From Oscillospiraceae bacterium CM (GTDB taxonomy: Bacteria; Bacillota; Clostridia; Oscillospirales; Oscillospiraceae): a DNA stretch of 64,000 nt. The stretch is taken from assembly GCA_022870705.1 (NCBI GenBank), contig CP072107.1, forward strand, positions 494,501-558,500. Direction: 5' to 3'. Every line of letters starts with the position of its first letter. Within the stretch, counting starts at the first letter, position 1. Shown here one piece after another: positions 8,940 through 17,227 of the stretch. Under the pieces are notes generated by a model that was given only the letters and a program-made list of their open reading frames with translations, was not told the origin of the DNA and ran no database searches. The translations under genes were made by a program, and so were the position numbers.

Positions 8940-9949
8940 AGGGTGTTTTTTTGAGAGTTATCCGCCAGATGGCAAACGATAAGCGCTCACTCGCGCTCAT
9001 TTTTATCGCGCCGCTTATGATTCTCACACTGCTGTTTCTGCTGCTGGGAGACAGCCCATACGTCCCTAAACTGGCTGTTTCAAGCTCTATGCCGAGTCAG
9101 GCTGTGACACGCCTTGAAGAACAGGACGTGACTGTCACACATCTTGCAGCAGACGCTGATGTTGAGACACTTCTGAAAAACGGCGACATTGATGCCTACC
9201 TCTCCATGGCACCGGGCTCTGCCGACATCAAAATGCTGGAGCCGGACAGCGTAAAAATGGGGAAGATCACGACGGCCGTTAAAAACGCGCTGGAAACGTC
9301 ATCTGGACAGCAGGGCCTTAGTTTCTCCTATATTTATGGTGAGGTGACAAGCACCTTTGACAGCCTCGGGTATGTCCTCTTAGGCGTGATGGCATTTTTC
9401 GTTGTCTTCATCCTGTCGGGCGTGTCGTTTATCCGCGAGCGAACAACCGGGACAATGGAAAGGCTGATGTTGACACCGGTGAAGCGCTTATCCGTTGCCG
9501 CGGGCTACACAGCCGGGTTTGGTGTTTTCGCCGCTATGCAAAGCGCCGTTTTGGTCCTTTATGCGCAAAGCGTTCTGGGACTCCATTTTTCCGGTTCTGT
9601 TCTGCTGGCTGTGCTGATTATGGTTCTCCTGGCGTTCACCGCCGTCGCGACGGGGACGTTTATCTCCATTTTTGCCAACAATGAGTTCCAGGTTGTCCAG
9701 TTCATACCGGTCATCATTATCCCGCAGATTTTCTTCTCCGGAATGATCCCGATTGACACGCTGCCCTATCATTTAGGGATTTTAAGCTACGTAATGCCGG
9801 TGTATTACGGCTGTACGGCACTGAAGGCCGTGCTCCTCAAGGGCGAAGGGATTACTGCTGTCTGGCCTTATCTGCTTGTTTTGGTGGGTTTGCTGTTGCT
9901 CCTGTCGCTGATCAATACACTGGCGCTGAAAAAATACAGAAGCATTTAA
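8936..9949 (+). CDS. ABC-2 type permease
   Basis: This is the 337-residue membrane partner of the ATPase before it. One N-terminal membrane helix (about residues 18-38) is followed by an outside domain of about 120 residues, and then five hydrophobic segments between about residues 140 and 332. The FIRERTTGTMERLMLTPV stretch is the typical amphipathic coupling region of ABC-2 permeases (YhgE/YhaP/NatB-like fold). The ATG overlaps the upstream stop (ATGA). Export of a drug, lipid or peptide is possible. Confidence 0.88.
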   Translation: MKGVFLRVIRQMANDKRSLALIFIAPLMILTLLFLLLGDSPYVPKLAVSSSMPSQAVTRLEEQDVTVTHLAADADVETLLKNGDIDAYLSMAPGSADIKMLEPDSVKMGKITTAVKNALETSSGQQGLSFSYIYGEVTSTFDSLGYVLLGVMAFFVVFILSGVSFIRERTTGTMERLMLTPVKRLSVAAGYTAGFGVFAAMQSAVLVLYAQSVLGLHFSGSVLLAVLIMVLLAFTAVATGTFISIFANNEFQVVQFIPVIIIPQIFFSGMIPIDTLPYHLGILSYVMPVYYGCTALKAVLLKGEGITAVWPYLLVLVGLLLLLSLINTLALKKYRSI

Positions 9950-10005
9950 TTGAATGTAAATTCAAAATGAAGAAAAGCCGACAAACAAAACGATATACGC
10001 AACGA

Positions 10006-10037
10006 AGAGCACCTGCCAAAGCGGCAGGTGCTCTTTT
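10006..10037. terminator. Bidirectional terminator between the ABC pair and the GGDEF/HD-GYP gene
   Basis: Perfect 12-bp stem AGAGCACCTGCC / GGCAGGTGCTCT with a 5-nt loop, followed by TTTT on the + strand. It sits between two convergent units. Confidence 0.8.
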
Positions 10038-10078
10038 CGACCAGATTGATTTGCCCGCCATGCGGAAAAAGAAAGGCT

Positions 10079-13078
10079 TTATATATCGCTGTAACGGCCG
10101 CTGTTTAAAACATTTTCGATAAAAACGGTGACGACCTCTTTATCAAACTGTGTGCCGCTGTTATGAATGAGCTCTTCAACCGCTTCTTCTTTTGTCATGC
10201 GGGCGCGATAGGGCCGGTCGCTCGTCATGGCGTCATACGCGTCGGCAACGGCAATGATTTTTGACACAAGCGGGATGGCATCCCCCCGGATGCCGCGCGG
10301 ATAGCCTTTACCGTCAATGTATTCATGGTGATATAGGATGTAATCGGCAATGCCGGCGTGCTCGTCAGAATTGCACAGGATACGCCAGCCGGATTCGGAA
10401 TGTTTTTGAATTTCTTCGCGTTCAGTCTTCGTGAAAACGCCGCGCTTTGTCAAGATACCATCGTCGATGCCGATTTTGCCGATGTCGTGCAGCAATCCCG
10501 CAACGGAAATTTGTGTGAGCTGTTCGGCGTCAAAATTCATTTCAGCGGCGATTGCCTCAGAAATTTTGCTGACTCTGCTTGAGTGAACCACTTCGCCGGA
10601 GCACTTTTCATAAAGTGTCTTCATGATGATGCTGACGGTTTTGTTTCGTGTGCTTGCGCTCTCGTGCATTTTATTTTTATACATTTTGTTTTCCGCTTCC
10701 GAGACAACAAGGTCCATATCGGACGCAGCAGTATGCTTGACGGCGTAGCCAAAGGACAGGGAGAGGTCAAGCTGCTTGATTTTGACCTTTGATTGCAGCC
10801 TCTTGATACGGCGGACGATTTTACCAGCCTCTGCATTGTCCGTATTCGGGAGGATGATGACAAATTCATCGCCGCCGATGCGGGCAGAAATATCCTCTTT
10901 CCGGCAGCCCTCTTTGATGATAGCAGCCGCGCTGCGCAGCAGCTCGTCGCCTTGAATATGGCCGAACGAATCGTTAATAAGCTTCAGACCATTGACGTCC
11001 GCCATAACAATCGTCAACGGCATGTACTGCTCTTCGTTCATCTGGCAGAGCATCGAGTCAAAATAACGCCTGTTGTAGAGCCCTGTCAGATGGTCGTGAA
11101 AACTGAGGTATTTAATTTCCGCAAACGCCTTTTCCCGCTCTGTCACATCAAAGATGATGGAAAAAACGACCTGATCGTTATTGTGCGTAATCGGACAGGA
11201 ATAAACGTCAACAACGCGTTTGTAGCCGTTTTTAAGACGGTGGGACGTAGAGTAAAACCGGCGCCTGTCGGGGTCCGAAGCCGGCTCAAAATTTTCGGGG
11301 CCGTCATTAATATTATCTATTGTGAGGGACAGCAGGTCGTCTTTCGAATAGCCGTAGAAGGAGACGGCGGCAGGGTTTGCATCAATGATCTGACCGGAAA
11401 CGGGGCTTAGAAGCAGCATAATGGCGTCGTGCTCATTAAACATGGCCTGCGTCTGTTCAAACAGATTTTCCATCCGCTTTTGAACGTTTTTCTTCTCGAC
11501 AGCCGTCCAAACACCGGTCATCAGCATGGTCAGCTCTGAGACGTCAACCTCGTCGTAATCGGAGGCTTTATTGGCAAGCCCAACGGCCGCGACAATTTTA
11601 TCGTTGACAATAATCGGCACGGACAAATAGTTTTTAAGCGCGATATGGCCTTCCGGGTAGCCCCGCTTGAGAGGGTGCGGCATGTCGAAATTATTAAAGA
11701 TTGTCGGGCTGCGGTGGCGGATGGCTTCACCCCAGATGCCTGTCTGATCGAGCGAATAAACATGCTTCATATCAGGAATCATGCAGGCGGATAAAACACC
11801 CTTTGTCCAGCAATTTAATGTCAGCTCGCGCTGGTCTTCATCATAGGTGAAGATGTACCCGTATTGGCTGCCCGTCAGAGTTAATGCTTCGCCAAGGGCG
11901 TATTCGAGCTGCTCCTGACCGGTCTGAAACGTCATCATGAAAGCGTTGGCGAGGATTCTGTGGCGCGCCATTGTCCTTTTAAGCTTTTCTTCCTGCTTTT
12001 TTTCTTCCGTAATGTCGCGGATATAAGCCCCGACCCCTGTTTTCAGATTGCCGATAGGCACCGGGAACTTGACCGCTTCATATATGGTGCCGCCGTGCGA
12101 AAACTCGGTAACGCTGCTGTTTCTGGAGGTAATAGCAGCCATGTCTGTCTCATCGGCGTGGAAATCAAGCGCGACTTCGCTGTCTTTCCGCCCGATGATC
12201 TCGGAGCTTTCAAGGCCGCAAGCGTCCAACAGCGCGTTGTTGACGATCATGTAGCGCAGATGATCGTCCTTCAGATAGATAATGTTGTTGCTCGCGTTAA
12301 TAAATGTCCTGTAAAGCAGCTCGCTTTTAACGAGATCGTCCTCCAGTTCTTTATGCGAGGTGATATCCTGACAGTAAAAAAGGAAACGGTTTTCCGACTG
12401 CGCATGGGCATGAATAGACAGCCAGCGGAGCTCGCCGACTTTCGTCTTGATTTGAAGCTGGCAGTCAGCCTGTGATGCACCGATTAACTCATTAAAAAAC
12501 ATCAGCGCAAGGATACGGCTTTGCGCAGCGACAAGACGCTGCGGCTTGATTTTTAATAGTTCCTCCGGCGTATAGCCGGATATGGCACATGCCTGCGTAT
12601 TCACGTCAAGAAATCTGCCATCAGCCGTTACGGCGACAATGCCGAGCGGTGCGGCGTCGATATAGCTTTTCAGCTTTTTTTCACTCTCAGAGGAGACTTC
12701 AAACTCTTCTTTTTCGATGGTGATATCACTGAAAAGGGTTACAAAGTAGCCGCGCTCCGGGCTGTACGCGTTAATTCTGTACCACCGCCCGAGCGCTTCT
12801 GAAAAATGCTCAAAATTAAGCACTGTCTCGTTAAGTGCCACGTCACCGTAAGCGTCAATCCAATCGAAGCGATCTTCCCGTATTGTCGGGATGACTTCTG
12901 TCACGCGCCGACCGATGACTTGAGATGCTTTGAGCCCTGTCGCCGCCTCAAAGGCGCTGTTTACATCAATATATTCATAATCAACGGGCCGCCCGTCACG
13001 GTCTTGAATGATCTGATGCAGTGCATAACCAACGGGCATGCTTTCAAGAACTTTTTTATAGGAAGTGTAGTTGTTCAT
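10079..13078 (-). CDS. Multi-PAS/GAF sensor with GGDEF and HD-GYP domains
   Basis: A 999-residue cytoplasmic signalling protein with no clear membrane span. By sequence it has three PAS domains in the first ~370 residues, a GAF-like domain at about 375-545, another PAS at about 560-670, a GGDEF domain at about 680-840 (active motif RIGGDEF, with an RKED I-site 5 residues ahead) and a C-terminal HD-GYP domain (LLHDIGKIG, HHEYIDGKGYP). It could both make and hydrolyse cyclic-di-GMP. The 1021-residue reading starts at 13144 without an SD. The ATG at 13078 has GAGG about 7 nt upstream and begins shortly before the first PAS, so I use it. A second GGDEF/HD-GYP protein lies at 19.1-20.4 kb. Confidence 0.88.
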   Translation of the reverse strand: MNNYTSYKKVLESMPVGYALHQIIQDRDGRPVDYEYIDVNSAFEAATGLKASQVIGRRVTEVIPTIREDRFDWIDAYGDVALNETVLNFEHFSEALGRWYRINAYSPERGYFVTLFSDITIEKEEFEVSSESEKKLKSYIDAAPLGIVAVTADGRFLDVNTQACAISGYTPEELLKIKPQRLVAAQSRILALMFFNELIGASQADCQLQIKTKVGELRWLSIHAHAQSENRFLFYCQDITSHKELEDDLVKSELLYRTFINASNNIIYLKDDHLRYMIVNNALLDACGLESSEIIGRKDSEVALDFHADETDMAAITSRNSSVTEFSHGGTIYEAVKFPVPIGNLKTGVGAYIRDITEEKKQEEKLKRTMARHRILANAFMMTFQTGQEQLEYALGEALTLTGSQYGYIFTYDEDQRELTLNCWTKGVLSACMIPDMKHVYSLDQTGIWGEAIRHRSPTIFNNFDMPHPLKRGYPEGHIALKNYLSVPIIVNDKIVAAVGLANKASDYDEVDVSELTMLMTGVWTAVEKKNVQKRMENLFEQTQAMFNEHDAIMLLLSPVSGQIIDANPAAVSFYGYSKDDLLSLTIDNINDGPENFEPASDPDRRRFYSTSHRLKNGYKRVVDVYSCPITHNNDQVVFSIIFDVTEREKAFAEIKYLSFHDHLTGLYNRRYFDSMLCQMNEEQYMPLTIVMADVNGLKLINDSFGHIQGDELLRSAAAIIKEGCRKEDISARIGGDEFVIILPNTDNAEAGKIVRRIKRLQSKVKIKQLDLSLSFGYAVKHTAASDMDLVVSEAENKMYKNKMHESASTRNKTVSIIMKTLYEKCSGEVVHSSRVSKISEAIAAEMNFDAEQLTQISVAGLLHDIGKIGIDDGILTKRGVFTKTEREEIQKHSESGWRILCNSDEHAGIADYILYHHEYIDGKGYPRGIRGDAIPLVSKIIAVADAYDAMTSDRPYRARMTKEEAVEELIHNSGTQFDKEVVTVFIENVLNSGRYSDI

Positions 13079-13303
13079 AGGTGGCCTCAGTTTCAGCATG
13101 TTTTTGATTCTCGTTAATATTTTCGATACATTACAAAGCTTCATAACAGCAGAAGGAAAAATAAATGATAAAATATAAGAATAATGAAAAAAGCGCGTTC
13201 AATGTCAGAAGAGCAACGGCGCTGCTGAACAGACAGCCCAATTGCCGCCCGCAGGGACACGAAGTTGCACGATGTTTCATAGAATGGGGCGGAGTTGATC
13301 TCA

Positions 13304-13660
13304 ATGTATTACACTGTCCAACCGGGGGATTTTCTGTATAGTATCGCTGCAAATTTCGGCGTCCCTGTTGAAGCCATTTTAGCGGCAAACCCCGGTTTAA
13401 ACCCTTATAACTTGTACGCTGGTCAGGTCATCCTCATACCGGTTTACGGCTATCGCCCCTATCCCAGCTATCCGAGATACGTTTATCCGATTTTTCCGAG
13501 ACCACCTTTCTTCCCCGGGGGACCCGGCCATGATCATAGGCCCGGCCCCGGACCAAGACCCGGCCCCGGCCCCGGGCCAAGACCCGGCCCCGGTCCCGGA
13601 CCAAGACCCGGCCCCGGCCCCGGACCAAGACCTGGTCCCGGCCCCGGATACCGCCGATAG
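13304..13660 (+). CDS. LysM-domain protein with Pro-Gly-Arg repeat tail
   Basis: This is a 118-residue protein. One LysM domain occupies about residues 1-46 (YYTVQPGDFLYSIAANFGV, NLYAGQVILIPVYGY), which in this family binds peptidoglycan or spore polysaccharide. A Tyr/Pro-rich linker follows, then an almost pure Pro/Gly/Arg tail built of PRPGPGPG repeats. No signal peptide is visible, as in spore-coat LysM proteins such as SafA-type members, so a spore or forespore role is possible but unproven. I prefer the ATG at 13304 (GGAG 9 nt upstream) over the in-frame TTG at 13295. The repeat tail is also repetitive in DNA. Confidence 0.75.
   Translation: MYYTVQPGDFLYSIAANFGVPVEAILAANPGLNPYNLYAGQVILIPVYGYRPYPSYPRYVYPIFPRPPFFPGGPGHDHRPGPGPRPGPGPGPRPGPGPGPRPGPGPGPRPGPGPGYRR
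13541..13648 (+). repeat. Tandem 24-bp repeats encoding PRPGPGPG
   Basis: About four copies of a GC-rich 24-bp unit (of the form CCAAGACCCGGCCCCGG plus seven more bases), with a few C/T and A/G substitutions, in frame with the LysM gene. Whole-unit repeats suggest expansion and contraction by slippage. Confidence 0.8.
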
Positions 13661-13712
13661 AATGTGACTGTTCCATCGACATGATTACCCTCCTTATTCA
13701 TAAATCTTTTAT

Positions 13713-13751
13713 CTCCCGCGGCGGCGTATTTCCGCAGGCGGGAGTCTTTTT
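13713..13751 (+). terminator. Terminator after the LysM gene
   Basis: Stem CTCCCGC / GCGGGAG with additional internal pairing, followed by TCTTTTT. Confidence 0.65.
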
Positions 13752-13864
13752 GTGCTTGTCTCATATTTTCTCATCCGCAACATATATTTTTAATGGCTGG
13801 CAACGATATCGTGTCGGCCGGAGATTGAACGCCTCTTGCGTTCCCGCCAAGGAGTTGAATATTT

Positions 13865-14566
13865 TTGTATTTTCTGCTGTTTTTGTTTCTTGCCGCCGCG
13901 GCGGCCGTTTTTATCAAGGGGATTCGCATTGTCCGCCCAACACAGCGCGGATATATAGAAACGCTTGGCAAGACAGCGCGATACGCCGAACCCGGCTTTC
14001 ATTGGATCATCCCGATGATTCAGTCCATGTATCTCGTGATGGTTTCCGAACAGACGGTTTTTCTTGGGCCGATGCTTGTGACAACGGAGGATAACGTCAC
14101 TGTCGGGGTCAGCGCGCAGGTGACGTTTCAGGTCAAAGCCGAGCCGGATAGTGTTAGCGCCGCGCTTTATCACGCGGAGGATTATATTGAGCAGCTGTTA
14201 AATGTATCAAAAGAGGCCATACGGGATTGCATCGGCGCAAGACCCTTAGAACGCGTCATCAGTCGGAAGGAACGGCTCAGCAAAGAACTGGCGGGTCTGC
14301 TCCAAGAAAAAGCCGGCCGCTGGGGCGTTTCAATTCTTGACGCCGATGTGAGCGATTTGGATCTCCCGCGGGAACTGCGCGAGATCATTCACAAAGCGGC
14401 CTCTGCGGAATTTTTAAGGAAGGCTGCCGATGGGGCATCCCTTGCGGTTCAAATTAAAGCGACTGGTGAAAAAGCGGCGGAAATCATCAGAGCCGAGGGC
14501 ATGATGCAGGCTAAAATTCTGGCGGCGGAGGGTGAAGCCGAAGCGCAGCGGATTCTAAAGGGATGA
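13865..14566 (+). CDS. SPFH/band 7 domain protein (shorter paralogue)
   Basis: A 233-residue stomatin-like protein. A hydrophobic N-terminal anchor (about residues 1-18) precedes the SPFH domain (IRIVRPTQRGYIETLGK, PGFHWIIPMIQSMY), followed by an Ala/Glu-rich helical region (AEIIRAEGMMQAKIL) that in this family drives oligomerisation. It is membrane-bound by inference and may act in membrane microdomain organisation. The start is TTG at 13865 with AAGGAG 10 nt upstream. It is clearly paralogous to the next gene but ends about 60 residues earlier, lacking the last C-terminal part. Confidence 0.85.
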   Translation: MYFLLFLFLAAAAAVFIKGIRIVRPTQRGYIETLGKTARYAEPGFHWIIPMIQSMYLVMVSEQTVFLGPMLVTTEDNVTVGVSAQVTFQVKAEPDSVSAALYHAEDYIEQLLNVSKEAIRDCIGARPLERVISRKERLSKELAGLLQEKAGRWGVSILDADVSDLDLPRELREIIHKAASAEFLRKAADGASLAVQIKATGEKAAEIIRAEGMMQAKILAAEGEAEAQRILKG

Positions 14567-14584
14567 TGATTCCTGAAACAGGAA

Positions 14585-14612
14585 TTGACTTTCCAACCGG
14601 ATGGTATATAGT
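14585..14612 (+). promoter_or_regulatory. Promoter of the second SPFH gene
   Basis: TTGACT, 16-nt spacer, TATAGT in the 102-bp gap between the two SPFH genes. A small hairpin (ATTCCTG / CAGGAAT) lies directly before it. The second gene can therefore be expressed on its own. Confidence 0.6.
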
Positions 14613-14668
14613 AAAAATATAAGCTTAAGAGAGATTACGACGTTAAAAATGAAAGGGTGGGAAAAAAG

Positions 14669-15544
14669 ATGCCAATACTTATTATTGCTGCAATCGCCGT
14701 CATCATCATATTTTTTGGCGGCATCAAAATTGTCCGGCCGACGCATCGCGGCCTCATTGAAACACTGGGTAAATATACGGGATTTGCCATGCCGGGCTTT
14801 CACTGGATCGTCCCTGTCATTCAAAAGCTTTACGTTGTCAACGTGACGGAGCAGATGGTTAACGCCGAGCCGCAGGTCATTATCACGAACGATAACTTAA
14901 ACGCGACCGTTGACGCTCAGGTCTATTTCAAAGTGAAGCCTGATGAGGAGAGTGTTAAAGCCTCGATCTACAATGCCAATAATTATTACTATCAGATCGT
15001 CAACCTCGCACGGACGACGCTCCGTAATATCATCGGCACGATGTCTCTCAAATCCGCCAACAGTGAACGCGGCATTATCAATACAGACCTGCACCATACG
15101 CTTGAAACCGAAACAAAAAACTGGGGTATTGAAATCACGCGAACGGAGCTTAAGGAGATTGACCCACCGAAGGACGTTCAGGAGACAATGAACAAGGTCG
15201 TCAAGGCCGAGAACGAAAAGATCGCCGCCATCGACTTTGCAACGGCGACGGAAACGGCAGCCGACGGACAGAAACGGGCGGAAATTAAACGCGCTGAGGG
15301 CGTTAAACAAGCAAAAATCCTTGAAGCGGAAGGCGAGGCGCAGGCCATTAAGCTCGTCAACGAGGCCGCGCAGGAATACTTCGTCGGCAACGCGCAGCTG
15401 CTTCGATCGCTGCAGACTGTTGAAAACGCACTGAAAAACAACGCCAAAATCATTGTGCCGGGTGATGCACAGCTCATCAACATGATCGGCGAGATGTCCG
15501 GCGTTGTCCCAATTGAAAAGAAAAAACCTGAAAAACCCCAATAA
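14669..15544 (+). CDS. SPFH/band 7 domain protein
   Basis: This 291-residue protein has an N-terminal membrane anchor (PILIIAAIAVIIIFFGG) and a SPFH domain (IKIVRPTHRGLIETLGK, PGFHWIVPVIQKLY). An Ala/Glu-rich coiled segment follows at about residues 180-235 (AEIKRAEGVKQAKILEAEGE), then a further C-terminal region. It matches the general stomatin/prohibitin-like group of Bacillota. The reading can start at GTG 14657, but AAAGGGTGG sits 8 nt before the ATG at 14669, so I start there. It follows a shorter paralogue; no NfeD-type partner is adjacent. Confidence 0.87.
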   Translation: MPILIIAAIAVIIIFFGGIKIVRPTHRGLIETLGKYTGFAMPGFHWIVPVIQKLYVVNVTEQMVNAEPQVIITNDNLNATVDAQVYFKVKPDEESVKASIYNANNYYYQIVNLARTTLRNIIGTMSLKSANSERGIINTDLHHTLETETKNWGIEITRTELKEIDPPKDVQETMNKVVKAENEKIAAIDFATATETAADGQKRAEIKRAEGVKQAKILEAEGEAQAIKLVNEAAQEYFVGNAQLLRSLQTVENALKNNAKIIVPGDAQLINMIGEMSGVVPIEKKKPEKPQ

Positions 15545-15549
15545 CGCCA

Positions 15550-15582
15550 AAAGCCCGCTGCTTCTAAAGCAGCGGGCTTTTT
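15550..15582. terminator. Bidirectional terminator between convergent SPFH and FMN-reductase genes
   Basis: Perfect 13-bp stem AAAGCCCGCTGCT / AGCAGCGGGCTTT with a short loop and T runs on both strands. Its right edge overlaps the stop of the minus-strand gene. Confidence 0.85.
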
Positions 15583-16372
15583 AAATCAGAATACGGGCGA
15601 TAACAGCACCAAGAAGCTGGGCGCAAGCCGTTTTTATCGGCCATGCAGTATGCTTTTTATAGTACGTGCAGCGCGGATTGAGCCAACCTGTTCTCGCCCA
15701 ATAATCATGGTCATACGTATTTCGGTATCTCAAATCGTTTTGGAAGCATTTCTGCTGCACCTTGAAGACGAGAAGCGCATAAAAAGACGGTTTCAGGATT
15801 TCTTGCCTTGAGATGGCCCGCATCAGTTTACTGATAAGCCGGCGGGCGGCATCGTCAAACGCCGGCGGCATTGCGGCAGGATCCATGAGCGCCCCCATTC
15901 GGAATTTGCGTTTGCCCACAACCTGAAAACCCCAGGAACTCAGCGCAAATATCATCGACCGAACGGCATGGTTGGACGAGCCCATCCCCGATGTTGCAAC
16001 AATCAGCGCCGGTTTGCCCGCAAAAGCAGGTCTGTGACAATTAAAGGCCATGCGGTCAATAAAGTTCTTCATGGCAGCGGAAACATCTTCGACGTAGACA
16101 GGACTTGCCAATATCACGGCGTCGGCATTCTGCAAGGATTGATAAACAGAAAAGAAACCATCATGAAGCGGGCAGCTTGTTTCGCCTTTATCAAAACAGA
16201 GGCGGCAGCCACGGCAAAAAGAAAGGTTTGCGCTTGCCAAAGAGATGATCTCAAAGTCACAGGGCATGCCGTGCCGGTCTTGAGAGGCACAGACATGTTT
16301 TTGCAGCAGCGACAGTATTTGTTTTGTATTGCCCTCATTTCGAAAGCTTGATAATATGGCAACAATTTTCAT
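15581..16372 (-). CDS. NAD(P)H-dependent FMN reductase / flavodoxin-family protein
   Basis: 263 residues. The N-terminal flavodoxin-like fold shows the FMN phosphate loop SSFRNEGNTKQI near residue 8, the Cys-rich turn CRGCRLCFDKGETSCPL near 53-69, and ASPVYVEDVSAAMKNFIDRM, typical of the iron-sulfur-flavoprotein/NADPH-dependent FMN reductase group. The C-terminal 80 residues are extra and contain a basic aromatic stretch. Its ATG overlaps the stop of the upstream XRE regulator gene by 4 nt (ATGA), so the two are coupled and the regulator probably controls it. Substrate unknown. Confidence 0.82.
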   Translation of the reverse strand: MKIVAILSSFRNEGNTKQILSLLQKHVCASQDRHGMPCDFEIISLASANLSFCRGCRLCFDKGETSCPLHDGFFSVYQSLQNADAVILASPVYVEDVSAAMKNFIDRMAFNCHRPAFAGKPALIVATSGMGSSNHAVRSMIFALSSWGFQVVGKRKFRMGALMDPAAMPPAFDDAARRLISKLMRAISRQEILKPSFYALLVFKVQQKCFQNDLRYRNTYDHDYWARTGWLNPRCTYYKKHTAWPIKTACAQLLGAVIARILI

Positions 16373-17022
16373 ATGCGGGGTTTCCTTTCAGCCGGTGTGA
16401 AGAGCTCCTTCTGCATCTTTTTGAGTTGTTTTTGAAAGAGAAACCAAAGAATAAAAAGCACCTGCAGCACCGCGCCAACGGCAAAGATGAGTCGAACTTG
16501 ATACAGTGGGAAAATGATGTAGAGACCGAAGGCAACCGACCACACAAGCGCGCTGACGGCGATAAAGCGAACCTTGAGCCCCCACCAGAGCGAGGTGAAA
16601 ACAATTGCAACGATACAGCTTGCGGGTATGGCGGCGATAAAACCGTACCAAGCCTTTGAAAGGGACGGCGCAAAGATCTGTAAAACCATATATGTCACAG
16701 TTGCGACGAACCAGACAAGGCCAATGGACATTAACAAAATCATCAGCCGGTTTTTATTCTTGTGCACCGGGGGCGGCGCGGGCAGCGGCGCTTTTTCACA
16801 AAGGAGGTCATTAACAGACACGCCGAACAAATCGGCCAGCAGCGTTAACACATAAATGTCGGGAACGCCTTCGGCGCGCTCCCATTTTGATACGGACTTG
16901 TCGGAATAGCTGATCTGCGCGGCAAGCTCCGATTGCGTCATATTATGCAGTTTTCTGTAATACGCCATGTTTGCGGCGATTTTCTGACGCAGGTGCATCT
17001 CATTCGGTGTGGGTGTCACCAT
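16369..17022 (-). CDS. XRE-family regulator with C-terminal membrane domain
   Basis: 217 residues. A Cro/C1-type helix-turn-helix occupies about residues 8-62 (MTQSELAAQISYSDKSVSKWERAEGVPD), followed by a Pro-rich linker and four hydrophobic segments between about residues 92 and 200. Such membrane-tethered XRE proteins are common in Clostridia. The reading extends to 17046, but GAGAGGT lies 7 nt before the ATG at 17022, so I start there. It is the first gene of a two-gene unit with the FMN reductase. A 29-bp dyad-symmetric site lies about 45 bp upstream and is a candidate autoregulatory operator. Confidence 0.83.
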   Translation of the reverse strand: MVTPTPNEMHLRQKIAANMAYYRKLHNMTQSELAAQISYSDKSVSKWERAEGVPDIYVLTLLADLFGVSVNDLLCEKAPLPAPPPVHKNKNRLMILLMSIGLVWFVATVTYMVLQIFAPSLSKAWYGFIAAIPASCIVAIVFTSLWWGLKVRFIAVSALVWSVAFGLYIIFPLYQVRLIFAVGAVLQVLFILWFLFQKQLKKMQKELFTPAERKPRI

Positions 17023-17065
17023 CTGTTTACCTCTCATTCTACGCACAGTAGAGCCGTCTTTTTTA

Positions 17066-17094
17066 CTCTATCGCAACAAGTTGTGACAGTAGAG
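17066..17094. promoter_or_regulatory. 29-bp dyad-symmetric operator candidate
   Basis: Symmetric around position 17080: CTCTA-N5-ACAA-G-TTGT-N5-TAGAG, with perfect outer and inner arms. A direct copy of its right end (ACAGTAGAG) also occurs at 17045-17053. It lies between the divergent XRE and degV genes, so it could control either or both. Confidence 0.5.
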
Positions 17095-17114
17095 ATAAAA
17101 TATTAAAGAGTAGG

Positions 17115-17143
17115 TTGGACTTAGTGGCTGATTTGGTTATAAT
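17115..17143 (+). promoter_or_regulatory. Promoter of the DegV-family gene
   Basis: TTGGAC, 17-nt spacer, TATAAT. It lies 20 bp right of the dyad-symmetric site. Confidence 0.6.
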
Positions 17144-17227
17144 GAAACCATCGGAACCGATTGTTACATAAACATATTCACATGCTTGTGCCGCGTACCC
17201 GGAAAAAAGTGTGCTGGAGGAATCAAT

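Noticed and set aside
13541-13648. GC-rich tandem repeats as a CRISPR array
   Set aside because: The units are contiguous, in frame, and encode PRPGPGPG; there are no spacers of constant length and no cas genes in the window.
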